The notes under the pieces: generated by a model
The model's database searches: none
Seen by the model: the letters and a program-made list of their open reading frames with translations, nothing else
Told to the model about the DNA's origin: nothing
Made by a program: the position numbers and the translations under genes
Assembly: GCA_026397915.1 (NCBI GenBank)
Contig: JAPLTX010000038.1
Location: 1 to 64,000 of the forward strand
Origin: Verrucomicrobiota bacterium
Lineage (GTDB): Bacteria; Verrucomicrobiota; Verrucomicrobiia; CAIQCK01
Direction: 5' to 3'
DNA: 64,000 nucleotides
In this document: piece after piece, positions 16,946-26,131 of the stretch
How positions within the stretch are numbered: position 1 is the first letter of the stretch
How the letters are laid out: each line of letters opens with the position of its first letter

Positions 16946-18121
16946 GTGAAGAAAAGCTTTGCGGCGATTTTAGTTAGCGTTTTGTTCTTGCTGGGCCTCG
17001 GGTTGGTGATGCTTTACAGCGCCAGTTACCCGTATGCCCAGAAAGCCTCCCTCTGTCACGGCGACCTCTACTGGTTTGTCAAACGCCAACTCATTTGGGG
17101 CGCGATCGGTCTCGTGGGTTTGTTGATTGCCACCAAGCTTGATTACAATCTTTGGGTCAAGGCCGCGTGGGTGTTCTGGGTCGCCGCGTTCATCATGTTG
17201 GTGCTTGTGCTCGTGCCGGGCTTAGGCATGAGGATCAACGGCGCGCGCCGCTGGCTGAAACCGGGCTTCCAGCCGTCGGAGTTGGGCAAGGTGGCGGTCA
17301 TCTTCACGCTGGCTTGGTGCTTGGATCGCGGGCGGGTGCCCATCCAAAACATCCGTTTTTGGAAGTGCATCCGCTTCCAACAGAAACTCTCCGAGTTCGG
17401 CTGGGGCTTCTTGCTGCCGATGAGCGTGATGGGGTTCATCGTGCTGCCGATCATGTGTGAGACCGACGTGGGCACCAGCGTGTTGATCGGCGTGGTCGGC
17501 CTTTGCATGATGTTGCTTGGTGGCGTCCGCTGGTGGTTGTTGTTGCCGAGCTATGGTGCTGCCGCGTGGGTGCTCTATGAATACTTGCGGCGTGACCCGG
17601 GGCGTTGGGGACGGATTACCAACATCGGCACGGATGTTCAGCAGGTTTATGCCAAAGCGGCCTTCGCGCTTGGCGGTTTCAAAGGCGTCGGCCTTGGCCT
17701 CAGCCGCGTCAAGGAGCACTACCTGCCGCTGGCCTTCAGCGATTTCATCGCGCCAATCATTGGCGAGGAACTTGGTTTTTGCTGGATGGTGGCAATGCTG
17801 CTGGCGTTCGTCATGTTGATTGCAGTCGGCGTTCATGTCAGCACCCGCGCGCGCGAGCACGCCGGCTATCTGATGGGCATGGGCTTGGTGACACTCATCG
17901 GACTCCAAGGGCTTATCAATCTTGCGGTGGTAACGAGTTGCATCCCGAACAAGGGCATGCCGTTACCGTTCATAAGCTACGGTGGCACCGACTTGTGCGT
18001 GCTGCTGGTTTGCGCCGGCGTGCTCTTGAGCATCGCCCGTCACGCGGACACTTCCGAGCCGGCGATGTTGCCGGCCCGGCGCGCGACAAACCCGTTCAAA
18101 GCCAGGACGCTGCACGGATGA
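16946..18121 (+). CDS. ftsW: Septal peptidoglycan glycosyltransferase FtsW
   Basis: FtsW is a SEDS-family polymerase that builds septal glycan from lipid II together with FtsI. The 391-residue protein has about ten membrane helices. It contains MLYSASYPYA near residue 22, the GARRWLKPGFQPSELGK block near residues 93-109 and the C-terminal PFISYGGTDL block, all SEDS hallmarks. The start is a GTG at 16946 with no strong Shine-Dalgarno, directly after a hairpin. RodA is the alternative, but the dcw context and ftsI upstream favour FtsW. The stop overlaps the murG start as ATGA. Confidence 0.93.
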   Translation: MKKSFAAILVSVLFLLGLGLVMLYSASYPYAQKASLCHGDLYWFVKRQLIWGAIGLVGLLIATKLDYNLWVKAAWVFWVAAFIMLVLVLVPGLGMRINGARRWLKPGFQPSELGKVAVIFTLAWCLDRGRVPIQNIRFWKCIRFQQKLSEFGWGFLLPMSVMGFIVLPIMCETDVGTSVLIGVVGLCMMLLGGVRWWLLLPSYGAAAWVLYEYLRRDPGRWGRITNIGTDVQQVYAKAAFALGGFKGVGLGLSRVKEHYLPLAFSDFIAPIIGEELGFCWMVAMLLAFVMLIAVGVHVSTRAREHAGYLMGMGLVTLIGLQGLINLAVVTSCIPNKGMPLPFISYGGTDLCVLLVCAGVLLSIARHADTSEPAMLPARRATNPFKARTLHG

Positions 18122-19659
18122 ATGTAGCCATTGCCTGTGGCGGTTCGGGCGGACATCTCTTTCCGGGAGTAGCCGTCGCCGAAACGCTTCGTCTTCGCGG
18201 CCATCGCGTGATGCTCTTGGTTTCCGGGAAGGAGATTGACCGTCAGGCCGCCGCGACCGTGTCCGGCTTTGAAGTGCGCGCGATTCCCGCCATTGCGATG
18301 CCAGCGCTGTTTTCGTTGCGGTTGCTGACGTTTGCGGTGCGGTTCTTTCAGGCTATCCGCCAGTGCTTGCGGTTGTTTGACGATTTCAAACCCGCTGTCG
18401 TCCTCGGCACGGGCGGTTTCACCTCCGTGCCGGCGGCGTTGGTGGCATGGTGGCGTCGCGTGCCGTTCGTCACCCATGAGTCCAACGCTGTTCCTGGCCG
18501 CGCAACACGGTTGCTTGCCCGCTTCGCTGCGGCGGTCGCCGTCGGCATGGAGGAATGCGTCGCGTGTTTCCCCGGCCGCCGCGTCGTCAACACCGGCACG
18601 CCGGTGCGCGGCGCGCTGCGCAAACTTCCTGCGAGCGAAGCGCGCTGGCAGTTGGGCCTCGACCAGCAGCGCCGCACCGTGCTGATTGCCGGCGGCAGCC
18701 AGGGCGCGCACGGCCTCAACAGCCTTGTCATCGAGGCGCTGCCGAATCTGCGGCATCTTGGCCGCCAGATTCAGTTCATCCATCTCACCGGCGAAGCCGA
18801 TTTCGAGCGCGTGCGTGCTGCCTACGAAGCCAACGACTTGAAGGCGATGGTCCGGCCGTTCCTCAAGGAAATGGAACTGGCCTACAGCGCGGCGGTGCTG
18901 GCTGTCTCGCGGTCGGGCGCGGCGGCGTTGTCGGAACTAGCGTGGTTCGGTCTGCCGTCGGTGCTCGTGCCGTTTCCGGTGGCGGCGGACAACCACCAGT
19001 TTTTCAACGCCGATTCCGCTGCCAAGCGCGGCGGCGCTCGCGTGATGACCGAGACCGCAACGACCGGTGCGATGCTGGCCGCGACGATAGACGAACTATT
19101 GCGTGGCGCGGAACGGCGGACGATGGCGGAAAAAATGGCGGAGTTACGCCGGCCCGACGCGGCGGCTGCATTGGCGTCGCTGCTGGCCGAGGTGGGTGGC
19201 TTCGTTGAGCCGGTGGTGGTGCCGCGCGAGTTGCAAAAGAGCGAGATCGTTCGGCGCGCGGTTGTTGCTGGCGCGTGGCCATCGCGTGAGCGGCTCCGAC
19301 ACGGGCGGCACAGCCGAATTGGAGACGCTGCGCGGACGCGGCGCGACGGTGTTCGCAGAACACGCCGCCGGGAACATCGGCAAGCCCGACCTCGTCGTTT
19401 ATTCCAATGCCATCGCCAAAGACAATCCGGAGATTCGCGCCGCCGAGGCCGCGGGTATCCCAATCGTCCGCCGCGCCCGGATGTTGGCGGCGGTGATGCA
19501 GACGCCGTTCCTGACCGGCAAGCCGGCGCCGGCGTCGGTTTGCGTTGCGGGCATTCACGGCAAGACCACCACCAGCGCAATGGTCGCACACGTGTTGAAA
19601 GCCGGCGGTCGCGATCCGTCGTTCTGCATCGGTGGCTATGTCGGCTCGCTCGGCGGTAA
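18118..19659 (+). CDS. murG: Lipid II synthase MurG, reading frame running past its natural end
   Basis: MurG adds GlcNAc to lipid I on the inner face of the membrane. Residues 1-360 form a normal MurG: CGGSGGHLFPGVAVA at 7-21, the GTGGFTSVPA loop, HESNAVPGRATRLL, IAGGSQGAHGLN and the acceptor region SRSGAAALSELAWFGLPSVLVP. The expected end is near 19200-19230. The frame stays open to 19659, and from about 19250 the sequence (RRAVVAGAWPSRERLRHG) is an arginine-rich shadow of murC, which is read in another frame. A short deletion or frameshift at the junction therefore seems to have removed the murG stop or the murC start. The MurG domain itself looks complete. Confidence 0.85.
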   Translation: MNVAIACGGSGGHLFPGVAVAETLRLRGHRVMLLVSGKEIDRQAAATVSGFEVRAIPAIAMPALFSLRLLTFAVRFFQAIRQCLRLFDDFKPAVVLGTGGFTSVPAALVAWWRRVPFVTHESNAVPGRATRLLARFAAAVAVGMEECVACFPGRRVVNTGTPVRGALRKLPASEARWQLGLDQQRRTVLIAGGSQGAHGLNSLVIEALPNLRHLGRQIQFIHLTGEADFERVRAAYEANDLKAMVRPFLKEMELAYSAAVLAVSRSGAAALSELAWFGLPSVLVPFPVAADNHQFFNADSAAKRGGARVMTETATTGAMLAATIDELLRGAERRTMAEKMAELRRPDAAAALASLLAEVGGFVEPVVVPRELQKSEIVRRAVVAGAWPSRERLRHGRHSRIGDAARTRRDGVRRTRRREHRQARPRRLFQCHRQRQSGDSRRRGRGYPNRPPRPDVGGGDADAVPDRQAGAGVGLRCGHSRQDHHQRNGRTRVESRRSRSVVLHRWLCRLARR

Positions 19660-21520
19660 CGCAGGCGAGGGCGCAGGCGAGTTTTTCGTTGCCGAAAGCG
19701 ACGAGAGCGACGGCACACTGGTGGAATACGCGCCGACGCACAGCGTCGTTATGAATATTGAGGAGGAGCATCTCGACTACTACCGCGATCTCCAGGCGAT
19801 CCTCGACACGTTTGCGCAGTTCGTCGAGAACACCCGCGACCGAGTTTTCTTCTGTGCCGACGACGCGAACGCCGCGCGGCTTTGCTCCGGCCATCCACGC
19901 GCCGTTTCGTTCGGCTTTGCGGGCGACTCAACCTATCGCGCCACTAACGTGCGGCAGGAAGCGAGCGGCACGCGGTTCGTCGTTCATCGCGCAGGACACG
20001 CGCTCGGCGAGATTTCGCTCGTCGTGCCGGGCCGGCACAATGTTTCCAATGCGACCGCCGCCGTCGCCGTCGGGATGACGCTTGGGTTGACGTTCGAGCA
20101 GGCTGCTGCGGCGCTGGCGACATTCCGCGGCGCGGACCGGCGGCTGGAGGTGAAGTTCGAGGACAAGGACTATCTGGTCGTGGATGACTATGCGCATCAT
20201 CCGACCGAGCTGCGCGCGACGCTGGAAGCGCTGCGCTCGCTGGGCCGGCGGCGCGTCATCGTGGCATTCCAACCGCACCGCTACACGCGCACCAAGTTTT
20301 TGAGCGCACAGTTCGGCAAGGCGTTCGAGGGCGCGGACAAACTGGTGCTGACGGGCGTTTATGCGGCGAGCGAGCCGGCAATCGAAGGCATCAGCGGCCG
20401 GACGATTTTCGAGGCGGTGAAGGCGAGCGGGCATCGCGACGTGGAGTTCGAGCCGGATCTGGCGCGCGTGGCAGACCGGTTACTCACGGCGGCGCAGCCC
20501 GGCGACATCATCGCCATTCTCGGCGCGGGCGACATCTACAAGGTGGCCGAGGAAGTGGCGCGGCGTGTGCGCGCGGGCCAGGTCGGTGCGAGGGCGAGCA
20601 CGGTCATGAAAAGCGAGGACGACATTTATGCGGAGCTTCGCTCGCTGCTCGGTTTGGAGACGATCCTGTTGCGAAACGAGCCGATGGCGAAGAAGACAAC
20701 GTTCCAGGTCGGCGGCAACGCGCAATTTTGGTGTGAACCGGCGAGCGAGGGCGATCTCGGCAAGGTGCTCGGCTATTGCGCGGTGCATCGGTTGACGTTC
20801 TTCCTGATCGGCCGCGGCTCGAACCTGTTGGTGCGCGACAACGGCATCAAGGGCGTCGTCATCCGGCTCTCGCACGGGGCGATGAGCCGGGTGGAGGTGT
20901 GCGGCGAGCGGATCGTGGTTGGCGCGGGCGCAAAGGTGCGCGACGTCGTCATGGCCGCTAAACGAGCGGATCTCGCTGGATTGGAATTCCTTGAAGGCAT
21001 TCCCGGCTCCGTCGGCGGCGCGTTGCGGATGAACGCGGGCGCGATGGGGCAGTGGACGTTTGAGATGGTGGAGAGCGTGCGGTTTATGGACTACGCCGGC
21101 AACATTTACGAGAAGCCGGCAGGCGAAATCCACTACGAGTATCGCGGCTGCCCGCTGTTCCGGGATCACATCGCGTTGGCGGCGGTGTTCAAAGGCACGC
21201 CGGCGGCGCACGAGGCAATCGAGAACCGGCTGAAGAGTTTCCAGCAAAAACGCTGGAGCACGCAGCCGCGCGAGTCGTCGGCGGGCTGCATTTTCAAGAA
21301 CCCGAAGCAGATACCGGCAGGCAAGTTGATTGAGGAACTGGGCCTGAAGGGCAAGAGCATGGGCAAGGCGCGGGTCAGCGAGGTCCACGGCAATTTTATC
21401 GTCAACGACGGTGGCGCGACGGCTGCCGATGTGTTGCAACTGATCGAGTTTATCAAGAAACGCGCCAAGGAAGAACGCGGGATTGAGTTGGAGACCGAGG
21501 TGATGATCCTCGGCGAGTGA
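19262..21520 (+). CDS. MurC-MurB fusion, MurC part lacking its N-terminal glycine loop
   Basis: One frame encodes MurC (UDP-MurNAc:L-Ala ligase) and then MurB (UDP-enolpyruvoyl-GlcNAc reductase) with no stop between them. MurC motifs: GIHGKTTTSAM, ESDESDGTL, NIEEEHLDYY, DDYAHHPTE and FQPHRYTRT. MurB begins near the internal ATG at 20606 (MKSEDDIYAEL) and has FQVGGNAQFW, GRGSNLLVRDNG, GIPGSVGGALRMNAGAMG, AGCIFKNP and SEVHGNFIVN. In AGCIFKNP a cysteine occupies the position where serine is usual. The MurC part begins abruptly at RLLLARGHRVSGSD: the preceding GxGGxGMS loop is missing and no credible start codon exists. The start given (TTG) is nominal. The upstream GTG at 19103 would add an Arg/Trp-rich shadow of MurG. 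Confidence 0.85.
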   Translation: MLLARGHRVSGSDTGGTAELETLRGRGATVFAEHAAGNIGKPDLVVYSNAIAKDNPEIRAAEAAGIPIVRRARMLAAVMQTPFLTGKPAPASVCVAGIHGKTTTSAMVAHVLKAGGRDPSFCIGGYVGSLGGNAGEGAGEFFVAESDESDGTLVEYAPTHSVVMNIEEEHLDYYRDLQAILDTFAQFVENTRDRVFFCADDANAARLCSGHPRAVSFGFAGDSTYRATNVRQEASGTRFVVHRAGHALGEISLVVPGRHNVSNATAAVAVGMTLGLTFEQAAAALATFRGADRRLEVKFEDKDYLVVDDYAHHPTELRATLEALRSLGRRRVIVAFQPHRYTRTKFLSAQFGKAFEGADKLVLTGVYAASEPAIEGISGRTIFEAVKASGHRDVEFEPDLARVADRLLTAAQPGDIIAILGAGDIYKVAEEVARRVRAGQVGARASTVMKSEDDIYAELRSLLGLETILLRNEPMAKKTTFQVGGNAQFWCEPASEGDLGKVLGYCAVHRLTFFLIGRGSNLLVRDNGIKGVVIRLSHGAMSRVEVCGERIVVGAGAKVRDVVMAAKRADLAGLEFLEGIPGSVGGALRMNAGAMGQWTFEMVESVRFMDYAGNIYEKPAGEIHYEYRGCPLFRDHIALAAVFKGTPAAHEAIENRLKSFQQKRWSTQPRESSAGCIFKNPKQIPAGKLIEELGLKGKSMGKARVSEVHGNFIVNDGGATAADVLQLIEFIKKRAKEERGIELETEVMILGE

Positions 21521-21549
21521 GGCGGCGTAACAATACAGGACGACTGGCT

Positions 21550-22467
21550 GTGAAGACACGGAACGAAAAAGTTGCGGTTTTGATGGGCGGGCCGAGCGCG
21601 GAGCGCGAGGTGTCGTTGCGCTCGGGCGCGGCGGTTTCGGCGGGGTTGCGGCGCGCGGGCTGGCGCGTGTGTGACGTGGACGTGCGCGGGCCGGACTTTG
21701 TGCTGGAGCCGGACACGGCGGTGGCGTTTCTGGCGTTGCACGGGACGTTCGGCGAGGACGGCACGCTCCAACGGCTGCTGGAGGAACGCGGAGTTGCTTA
21801 TACCGGTTGTGGCGTGCAAGCCAGTCACGATTGTTTCGACAAGGCGATCTCCAAGAGGATCTTCGAGGCGGCGGGTGTGCCGTCGGCGCGATACGAAGTG
21901 CTGGCCGCGAGCGGGCCGCGGCGCGTGACGTTGCCGCTGCCGGTGGTGGTGAAGGCGGCGTGCCAGGGATCAAGCGTCGGCGTGACCATCGTGCGCGACG
22001 CGGGTGCGCTGGACGCGGCGCTGGCGGATGCGTTTCGATATGGCGAGCACGCGGTGGTCGAGGAATTTGTGGCGGGCCGTGAGACGACGGTTGGCATCTT
22101 GGGTGAGACGGCGTTGCCGGTGGTGGAGGTGCGGCCAAAGAGCGGCGTTTACGATTACAAGAGCAAATACACTACGGGCGCGACGGAATACGAAGTGCCG
22201 GCGCGGTTGTCCGAGGCGACCACGCATGCGATGCAGGAGGTGGCGCTGGCGGCGTTTCGCGCGGCGGGCTGCCGCGATTACTCGCGGGTGGATTTCCTGC
22301 TCAGCCAAGGCGACGAGCGGCCTTATGTGCTGGAGATCAACACGCTGCCCGGCATGACGGAGACGAGCTTGCTACCGAAAGCGGCGGCGGCGGCGGGAAT
22401 CGGTTTTGAGGAATTGTGTTCACGGATGGTGACGATGGCTTTGGAAAGGCGGGTGCGAAATGTTTGA
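21550..22467 (+). CDS. ddl: D-alanine--D-alanine ligase Ddl
   Basis: Ddl makes the D-Ala-D-Ala dipeptide used by MurF. The GTG at 21550 gives 305 residues, the usual length, starting MKTRNEKVAVLMGGPSAERE; a GTG at 21517 that overlaps the previous stop would add 11 residues. ATP-grasp features include VVVKAACQGSSVGV, the EEFVAGRETTVGIL block, YDYKSKYTTGATEY (the omega loop region) and the metal-binding LEINTLPGMTETSL. The end overlaps ftsQ by 8 bases. Confidence 0.95.
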   Translation: MKTRNEKVAVLMGGPSAEREVSLRSGAAVSAGLRRAGWRVCDVDVRGPDFVLEPDTAVAFLALHGTFGEDGTLQRLLEERGVAYTGCGVQASHDCFDKAISKRIFEAAGVPSARYEVLAASGPRRVTLPLPVVVKAACQGSSVGVTIVRDAGALDAALADAFRYGEHAVVEEFVAGRETTVGILGETALPVVEVRPKSGVYDYKSKYTTGATEYEVPARLSEATTHAMQEVALAAFRAAGCRDYSRVDFLLSQGDERPYVLEINTLPGMTETSLLPKAAAAAGIGFEELCSRMVTMALERRVRNV

Positions 22468-23440
22468 CGGACTGTTCAGGAACCCACGGGAGAACCGGCG
22501 GAAGCGGCGCGACCCTTACGCGCTTAACGTCAAAGTGCGCGCGCCGCATCGCATGCAAGCGCAGGTCGGCAAGGCCCTGATGTCGCTGGCGGTGGTGCTG
22601 ACGGTGGGGCTGGTGGCGTATGGCAGCTTTCGGGCGTTTCAGTATTTCGTGCATGAGGCGTTCACGGAGAACTCGACGTATAACATCGCCTCGATTCAGG
22701 TGGAGAACGATGGCGGGTTGACGCGCGAGGAGATTGTGGGCCTGTCCGGTGTGCGCGAGGGGCAGAACCTCTATGCCGTGGACCTCGCTGCGATCCGCGC
22801 AGCGCTGGAATCAAATCCGGTGATCCGGCGCGCGGAGATTTACCGTGTGTTGCCGAACAAACTGCGGATTGTTGTCAGCGAGCGTGTGGCGACGGCGCAG
22901 TTTTTCACGTGTGCGCGTTACGACGCCGCGACACGGCGGGTGCTCGCGCCGCCGATGGGCTACTTGGTTGGTGCGGACGGCGTGGTGATGAAACCGCTGA
23001 ATCCGTTTGCGCAGTCAAAAGACACCGCGCGGCTGCCGCTGCTGAGCGGCGTCGAGCCGGGTGGCATCACACTCGGCCAGCCGTTGAGCGGGCCGCAGGT
23101 GCTGAGCGGGTTGAATCTGATCCACCTCTGTGAATCTCCCGATATTGCGCCGCTGTTGGATTACGAACGGATTGATCTGTCGCGGAAAGGCGCGCTGGTG
23201 ATGGTGACGCGCTATGGAGGGCAGATTACGTTCGGCCTCGACGATTTGCCGGGGCAACTCAAGCGCCTGAAAACAATCCTTATGCATCCGTCGCGAGCCG
23301 GGCAGATCATCCGCACATGCGACTTGTCGGTGCAGATGAATGTGCCGGTGACGTATTTCACGCCAGTGTCCGCCAACCCGGAAGTTTCCAAAAGCATCGG
23401 CGCCCCAAACCGTAGTCTTCAAGGAGGAATCCGCCCATGA
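22460..23440 (+). CDS. ftsQ: Cell division protein FtsQ
   Basis: The 326-residue protein has a basic cytoplasmic N-terminus (RENRRKRRDPYAL), one membrane helix at about residues 43-60, a POTRA domain (about 73-145, starting NIASIQVENDGGLTREEIVGL) and a C-terminal beta domain. This is the plan of FtsQ/DivIB, which scaffolds the FtsQLB complex at the division site. The POTRA region has the usual ESNPVIRRAEIYRVLPNKLRIVVSE pattern, read here as two adjoining blocks. It overlaps ddl and ftsA by a few bases on each side, so translation of ddl, ftsQ and ftsA is probably coupled. Confidence 0.9.
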   Translation: MFDGLFRNPRENRRKRRDPYALNVKVRAPHRMQAQVGKALMSLAVVLTVGLVAYGSFRAFQYFVHEAFTENSTYNIASIQVENDGGLTREEIVGLSGVREGQNLYAVDLAAIRAALESNPVIRRAEIYRVLPNKLRIVVSERVATAQFFTCARYDAATRRVLAPPMGYLVGADGVVMKPLNPFAQSKDTARLPLLSGVEPGGITLGQPLSGPQVLSGLNLIHLCESPDIAPLLDYERIDLSRKGALVMVTRYGGQITFGLDDLPGQLKRLKTILMHPSRAGQIIRTCDLSVQMNVPVTYFTPVSANPEVSKSIGAPNRSLQGGIRP

Positions 23441-24669
23441 GCCGTCCCCATTGCATTGTTGGTCTCGAAATCGGCACGTCGAAGATTTGCACCGTCGTCG
23501 GCGAATTGCGCGACGATGGCGCGGTTGCCATCGTCGGCGTCGGCGTGTGCCCGTCGCGCGGCGTCCGCAAGGCGGAGATTGTGGACCTCGACACAGCCGA
23601 GCAATGCGTGCTCCAGTCGGCGCACGCGGCCGAGGAGTCGGCGAGCACGGACATCCGCGGCGTGTATGCCGGCGTCAGCGGCGCGCATGTCGGCAGCCTG
23701 AACAACCGCGGCGTGCAGCCGATCATTGGCGAGCACAACGAAGTGACCGAGGCAGACGTGGCAGCGGTGCTGAAGCACGCGCGCACCATCAATATCCCGA
23801 ATCAGGATGTGATTCTCCACGCACTTTGCCGGCGTTACGAGGTGGATGGTCAGGACGATGTGGACAATCCCGTCGGCATGTGCGGATCGCGTTTGCAGGC
23901 GGAGGTCCACGTCATTCATGCCGTTCGCAGCCGGACGGAAAACGTCATCAAGTGCATCCGCGACCTGCCGCCGCTGGAGGTGAACGAGGTTGCGTTCAAC
24001 GGCTACGCGGCGGCCCTGGCCGTGCTCACGGAGGAGCAGAAGCAGCTCGGCGCGCTGGTGATTGACATGGGCGGCGGCACGACGGATTTCGTGATCTGCG
24101 CGCGCGGTGCCATCCGGCACAGCGGGGTCGTCGCGGTCGGCGGCGATCACATCGCCAACGATATTTCGCTCGGCCTGAAGATTCCGCTGAGCGCTGCCGA
24201 GCGGTTGAAGGTGGAATACGGTAGCGTCTCGCTCGAAGACACGATGAAGAGTCAGACGGTGTCGCTCAACGGCGAAATCAGCATCGGTGCCACCGTTATC
24301 TTCAAGGACCATCTTTGCCAGATCATGCGGCTGCGCGTCGAGGAGACGCTCCAGTTGATCAAACGTGAACTCGACAAATCGGGTTGCGCCCAACTGATCG
24401 GCGCGGGTGTGTTCCTGACCGGCGGCTGCGCCCACGTGCGGGGCATCCAACAGTTGGCGGAGGGCGTGCTTGGCCTGCCCGTCCAGATCGGCACGGCGAA
24501 GACTGTGATGGGCTTGACGGAGGCGCTCGACCGGCCCGAATACGCCACACCCATTGGGATTGTGCGGTTCGGTGCAATGTGCGAGGAGATGGAGCGCAAG
24601 AGTGCCCGGCGCGCCGGCCGGATCAAAGTGTTCTTCAACGGCATTCTCGATTCCATACGAAACAGGTAG
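23437..24669 (+). CDS. ftsA: Cell division actin homologue FtsA
   Basis: FtsA tethers FtsZ to the membrane and recruits late division proteins. The 410-residue protein has actin-fold ATPase blocks: VGLEIGTSKICTVVGEL near the N-terminus, LVIDMGGGTTDFVI near residue 208 and GVFLTGGCAHVRGIQQLAE near 324. The C-terminal KVFFNGILDSIRNR resembles the amphipathic membrane-targeting helix of the family. The ATG overlaps the ftsQ stop by four bases. ftsZ follows after 41 bases with its own strong ribosome binding site. Confidence 0.95.
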   Translation: MSRPHCIVGLEIGTSKICTVVGELRDDGAVAIVGVGVCPSRGVRKAEIVDLDTAEQCVLQSAHAAEESASTDIRGVYAGVSGAHVGSLNNRGVQPIIGEHNEVTEADVAAVLKHARTINIPNQDVILHALCRRYEVDGQDDVDNPVGMCGSRLQAEVHVIHAVRSRTENVIKCIRDLPPLEVNEVAFNGYAAALAVLTEEQKQLGALVIDMGGGTTDFVICARGAIRHSGVVAVGGDHIANDISLGLKIPLSAAERLKVEYGSVSLEDTMKSQTVSLNGEISIGATVIFKDHLCQIMRLRVEETLQLIKRELDKSGCAQLIGAGVFLTGGCAHVRGIQQLAEGVLGLPVQIGTAKTVMGLTEALDRPEYATPIGIVRFGAMCEEMERKSARRAGRIKVFFNGILDSIRNR

Positions 24670-24710
24670 TTTTAACGGCGACTAGTGACGGCAAATCGGA
24701 GGAAATAAAC

Positions 24711-26003
24711 ATGAGCTTGCGCGATACGAAAGTCCGCATCCTGGTGCTCGGCGTTGGCGGGGCGGGTTGCAACGCGCTCGACCGCGTCGCAATGGACGGC
24801 CTGCCGCCGACCTCGCCGGGCGAGCAACCTGAAACGGGCATACCGCAGTTGGTCGCAATCAACACCGACCTTCAGGCGCTGTCGAATTCGCTCTGCGGGG
24901 AGAAATTCCAGCTCGGCCTCAAGACTACCTTTGGACTTGGCGCCGGCGGTGATCCCATCGTCGGACGCAAAGCGGCGATGGAAGATCGCGACCGCCTCGC
25001 CGAGATGTTGCGCGGCGCGGACTTGGTATTTGTGGCGGCGGGCCTTGGCGGCGGCACCGGTGGTGGTGCCGGGCCGTTCATTGCTCAACTCGCGCGCGAG
25101 GCGGGCGCGCTGACGCTGGGGTTTGTGACATTGCCGTTCGAGTTTGAGGGCGAGCGCCGCTGCGAACAGGCCACGGCGGCGCTGGGTGAGTTCAAGCGCG
25201 CAACCGATGCTGTTGTCTGTGTGCCGAACGACAAACTATTCGAAATGGCGGGCGAACGGGCGACCGTGCTCGACGTGTTCCGCACGGCCGACGACCTGCT
25301 GGCCGAGGGCGTCCGGGCGCTGTGGCGGATGCTGACCAAGCCGGGCTTGATCAATCGCGACTTCAACGACCTGCGTCGCGCGCTGGAGAAACGCCACGAC
25401 GAAATCGTTTTCGCCTTTGGCACGGGCGAAGGCGACGACAAGGCGATGGCGGCCGCGACGGCGGTGACGAGCAACCCGCTGTTGGGCGGCGGCGCGATCC
25501 TGGCGGAGGCGGAGACGGTTCTGGTGAGCCTGCGCGGCGGGCTGGAATTGACGATGACGGAAGTGAAGCGGGTCGTTTCGCAAGTCAGCCAGCAATGCGT
25601 GCAGAAGCCGCACGTGTTGGTGGCGGCGTCCGTTGACGAGAATTTCGCCGGCAAACTTTCGGTGTTGCTGATCGCTTCGCGTGCCAGGTCTGCTACGGTG
25701 GAAGCCGCGCTGGCGAGTCCATTGCCGTCCGATCGCGAGATGGCGGCGTCCATGAAAGACAAAGTTGCCGGCGGGGATGCCGCGATGTTGACGACGGCGG
25801 GCAAGCCGGGCCAGCGGCCGGAGCAGGCCGCGGAGAAGGCCGTGGGCAAGCGACCTGGCGGCGACGCGAACCGGCTGCGGCAGCAGCGGCTGGCGTTGGA
25901 GATCAACGTCAAGGGCCGCTTCGACAAAGTCGAGCCGACCATCTACGAAGGCGAAGACCTCGACCTGCCCACCTTCCTGCGGCGCGGCATCAAGATCGGC
26001 TGA
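24711..26003 (+). CDS. ftsZ: Cell division tubulin homologue FtsZ
   Basis: FtsZ polymerises with GTP to form the division ring. The ATG at 24711 follows GGAGGA at 24698-24703 by seven bases and yields 430 residues. The GTP-binding signature reads GGGTGGGAG, where most FtsZ have GGGTGTGAA. The synergy loop NRDFNDLR keeps the catalytic Asp pair. An extra segment (PTSPGEQPETGI) lies after the first helix. The C-terminal tail DLDLPTFLRRGIKIG matches the conserved peptide that binds FtsA. A variable basic linker (about 340-410) precedes it. The frame upstream to 24384 overlaps ftsA and is not used. Confidence 0.95.
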   Translation: MSLRDTKVRILVLGVGGAGCNALDRVAMDGLPPTSPGEQPETGIPQLVAINTDLQALSNSLCGEKFQLGLKTTFGLGAGGDPIVGRKAAMEDRDRLAEMLRGADLVFVAAGLGGGTGGGAGPFIAQLAREAGALTLGFVTLPFEFEGERRCEQATAALGEFKRATDAVVCVPNDKLFEMAGERATVLDVFRTADDLLAEGVRALWRMLTKPGLINRDFNDLRRALEKRHDEIVFAFGTGEGDDKAMAAATAVTSNPLLGGGAILAEAETVLVSLRGGLELTMTEVKRVVSQVSQQCVQKPHVLVAASVDENFAGKLSVLLIASRARSATVEAALASPLPSDREMAASMKDKVAGGDAAMLTTAGKPGQRPEQAAEKAVGKRPGGDANRLRQQRLALEINVKGRFDKVEPTIYEGEDLDLPTFLRRGIKIG

Positions 26004-26131
26004 CGGGAGGCAGTGCAAACTTCCAGCTAGCGATGCCTTTGACCTCGTCGCTTTTGGGCGTTTAGCCCATAGGCTGAGAATCTTCTTGCGCCGTTGCTTG
26101 GCGGTTCCTACGTTAGCCGGGCCGTTGCAGC

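Noticed and set aside
19103-19261. GTG at 19103 as the murC start
   Set aside because: The 53 residues it adds are Arg/Trp-rich shadow of murG and do not supply the missing glycine loop.
20480-22138. Minus-strand open frame of 552 codons
   Set aside because: It lies opposite MurB and Ddl and consists of Pro/Arg/Ala-rich shadow sequence.
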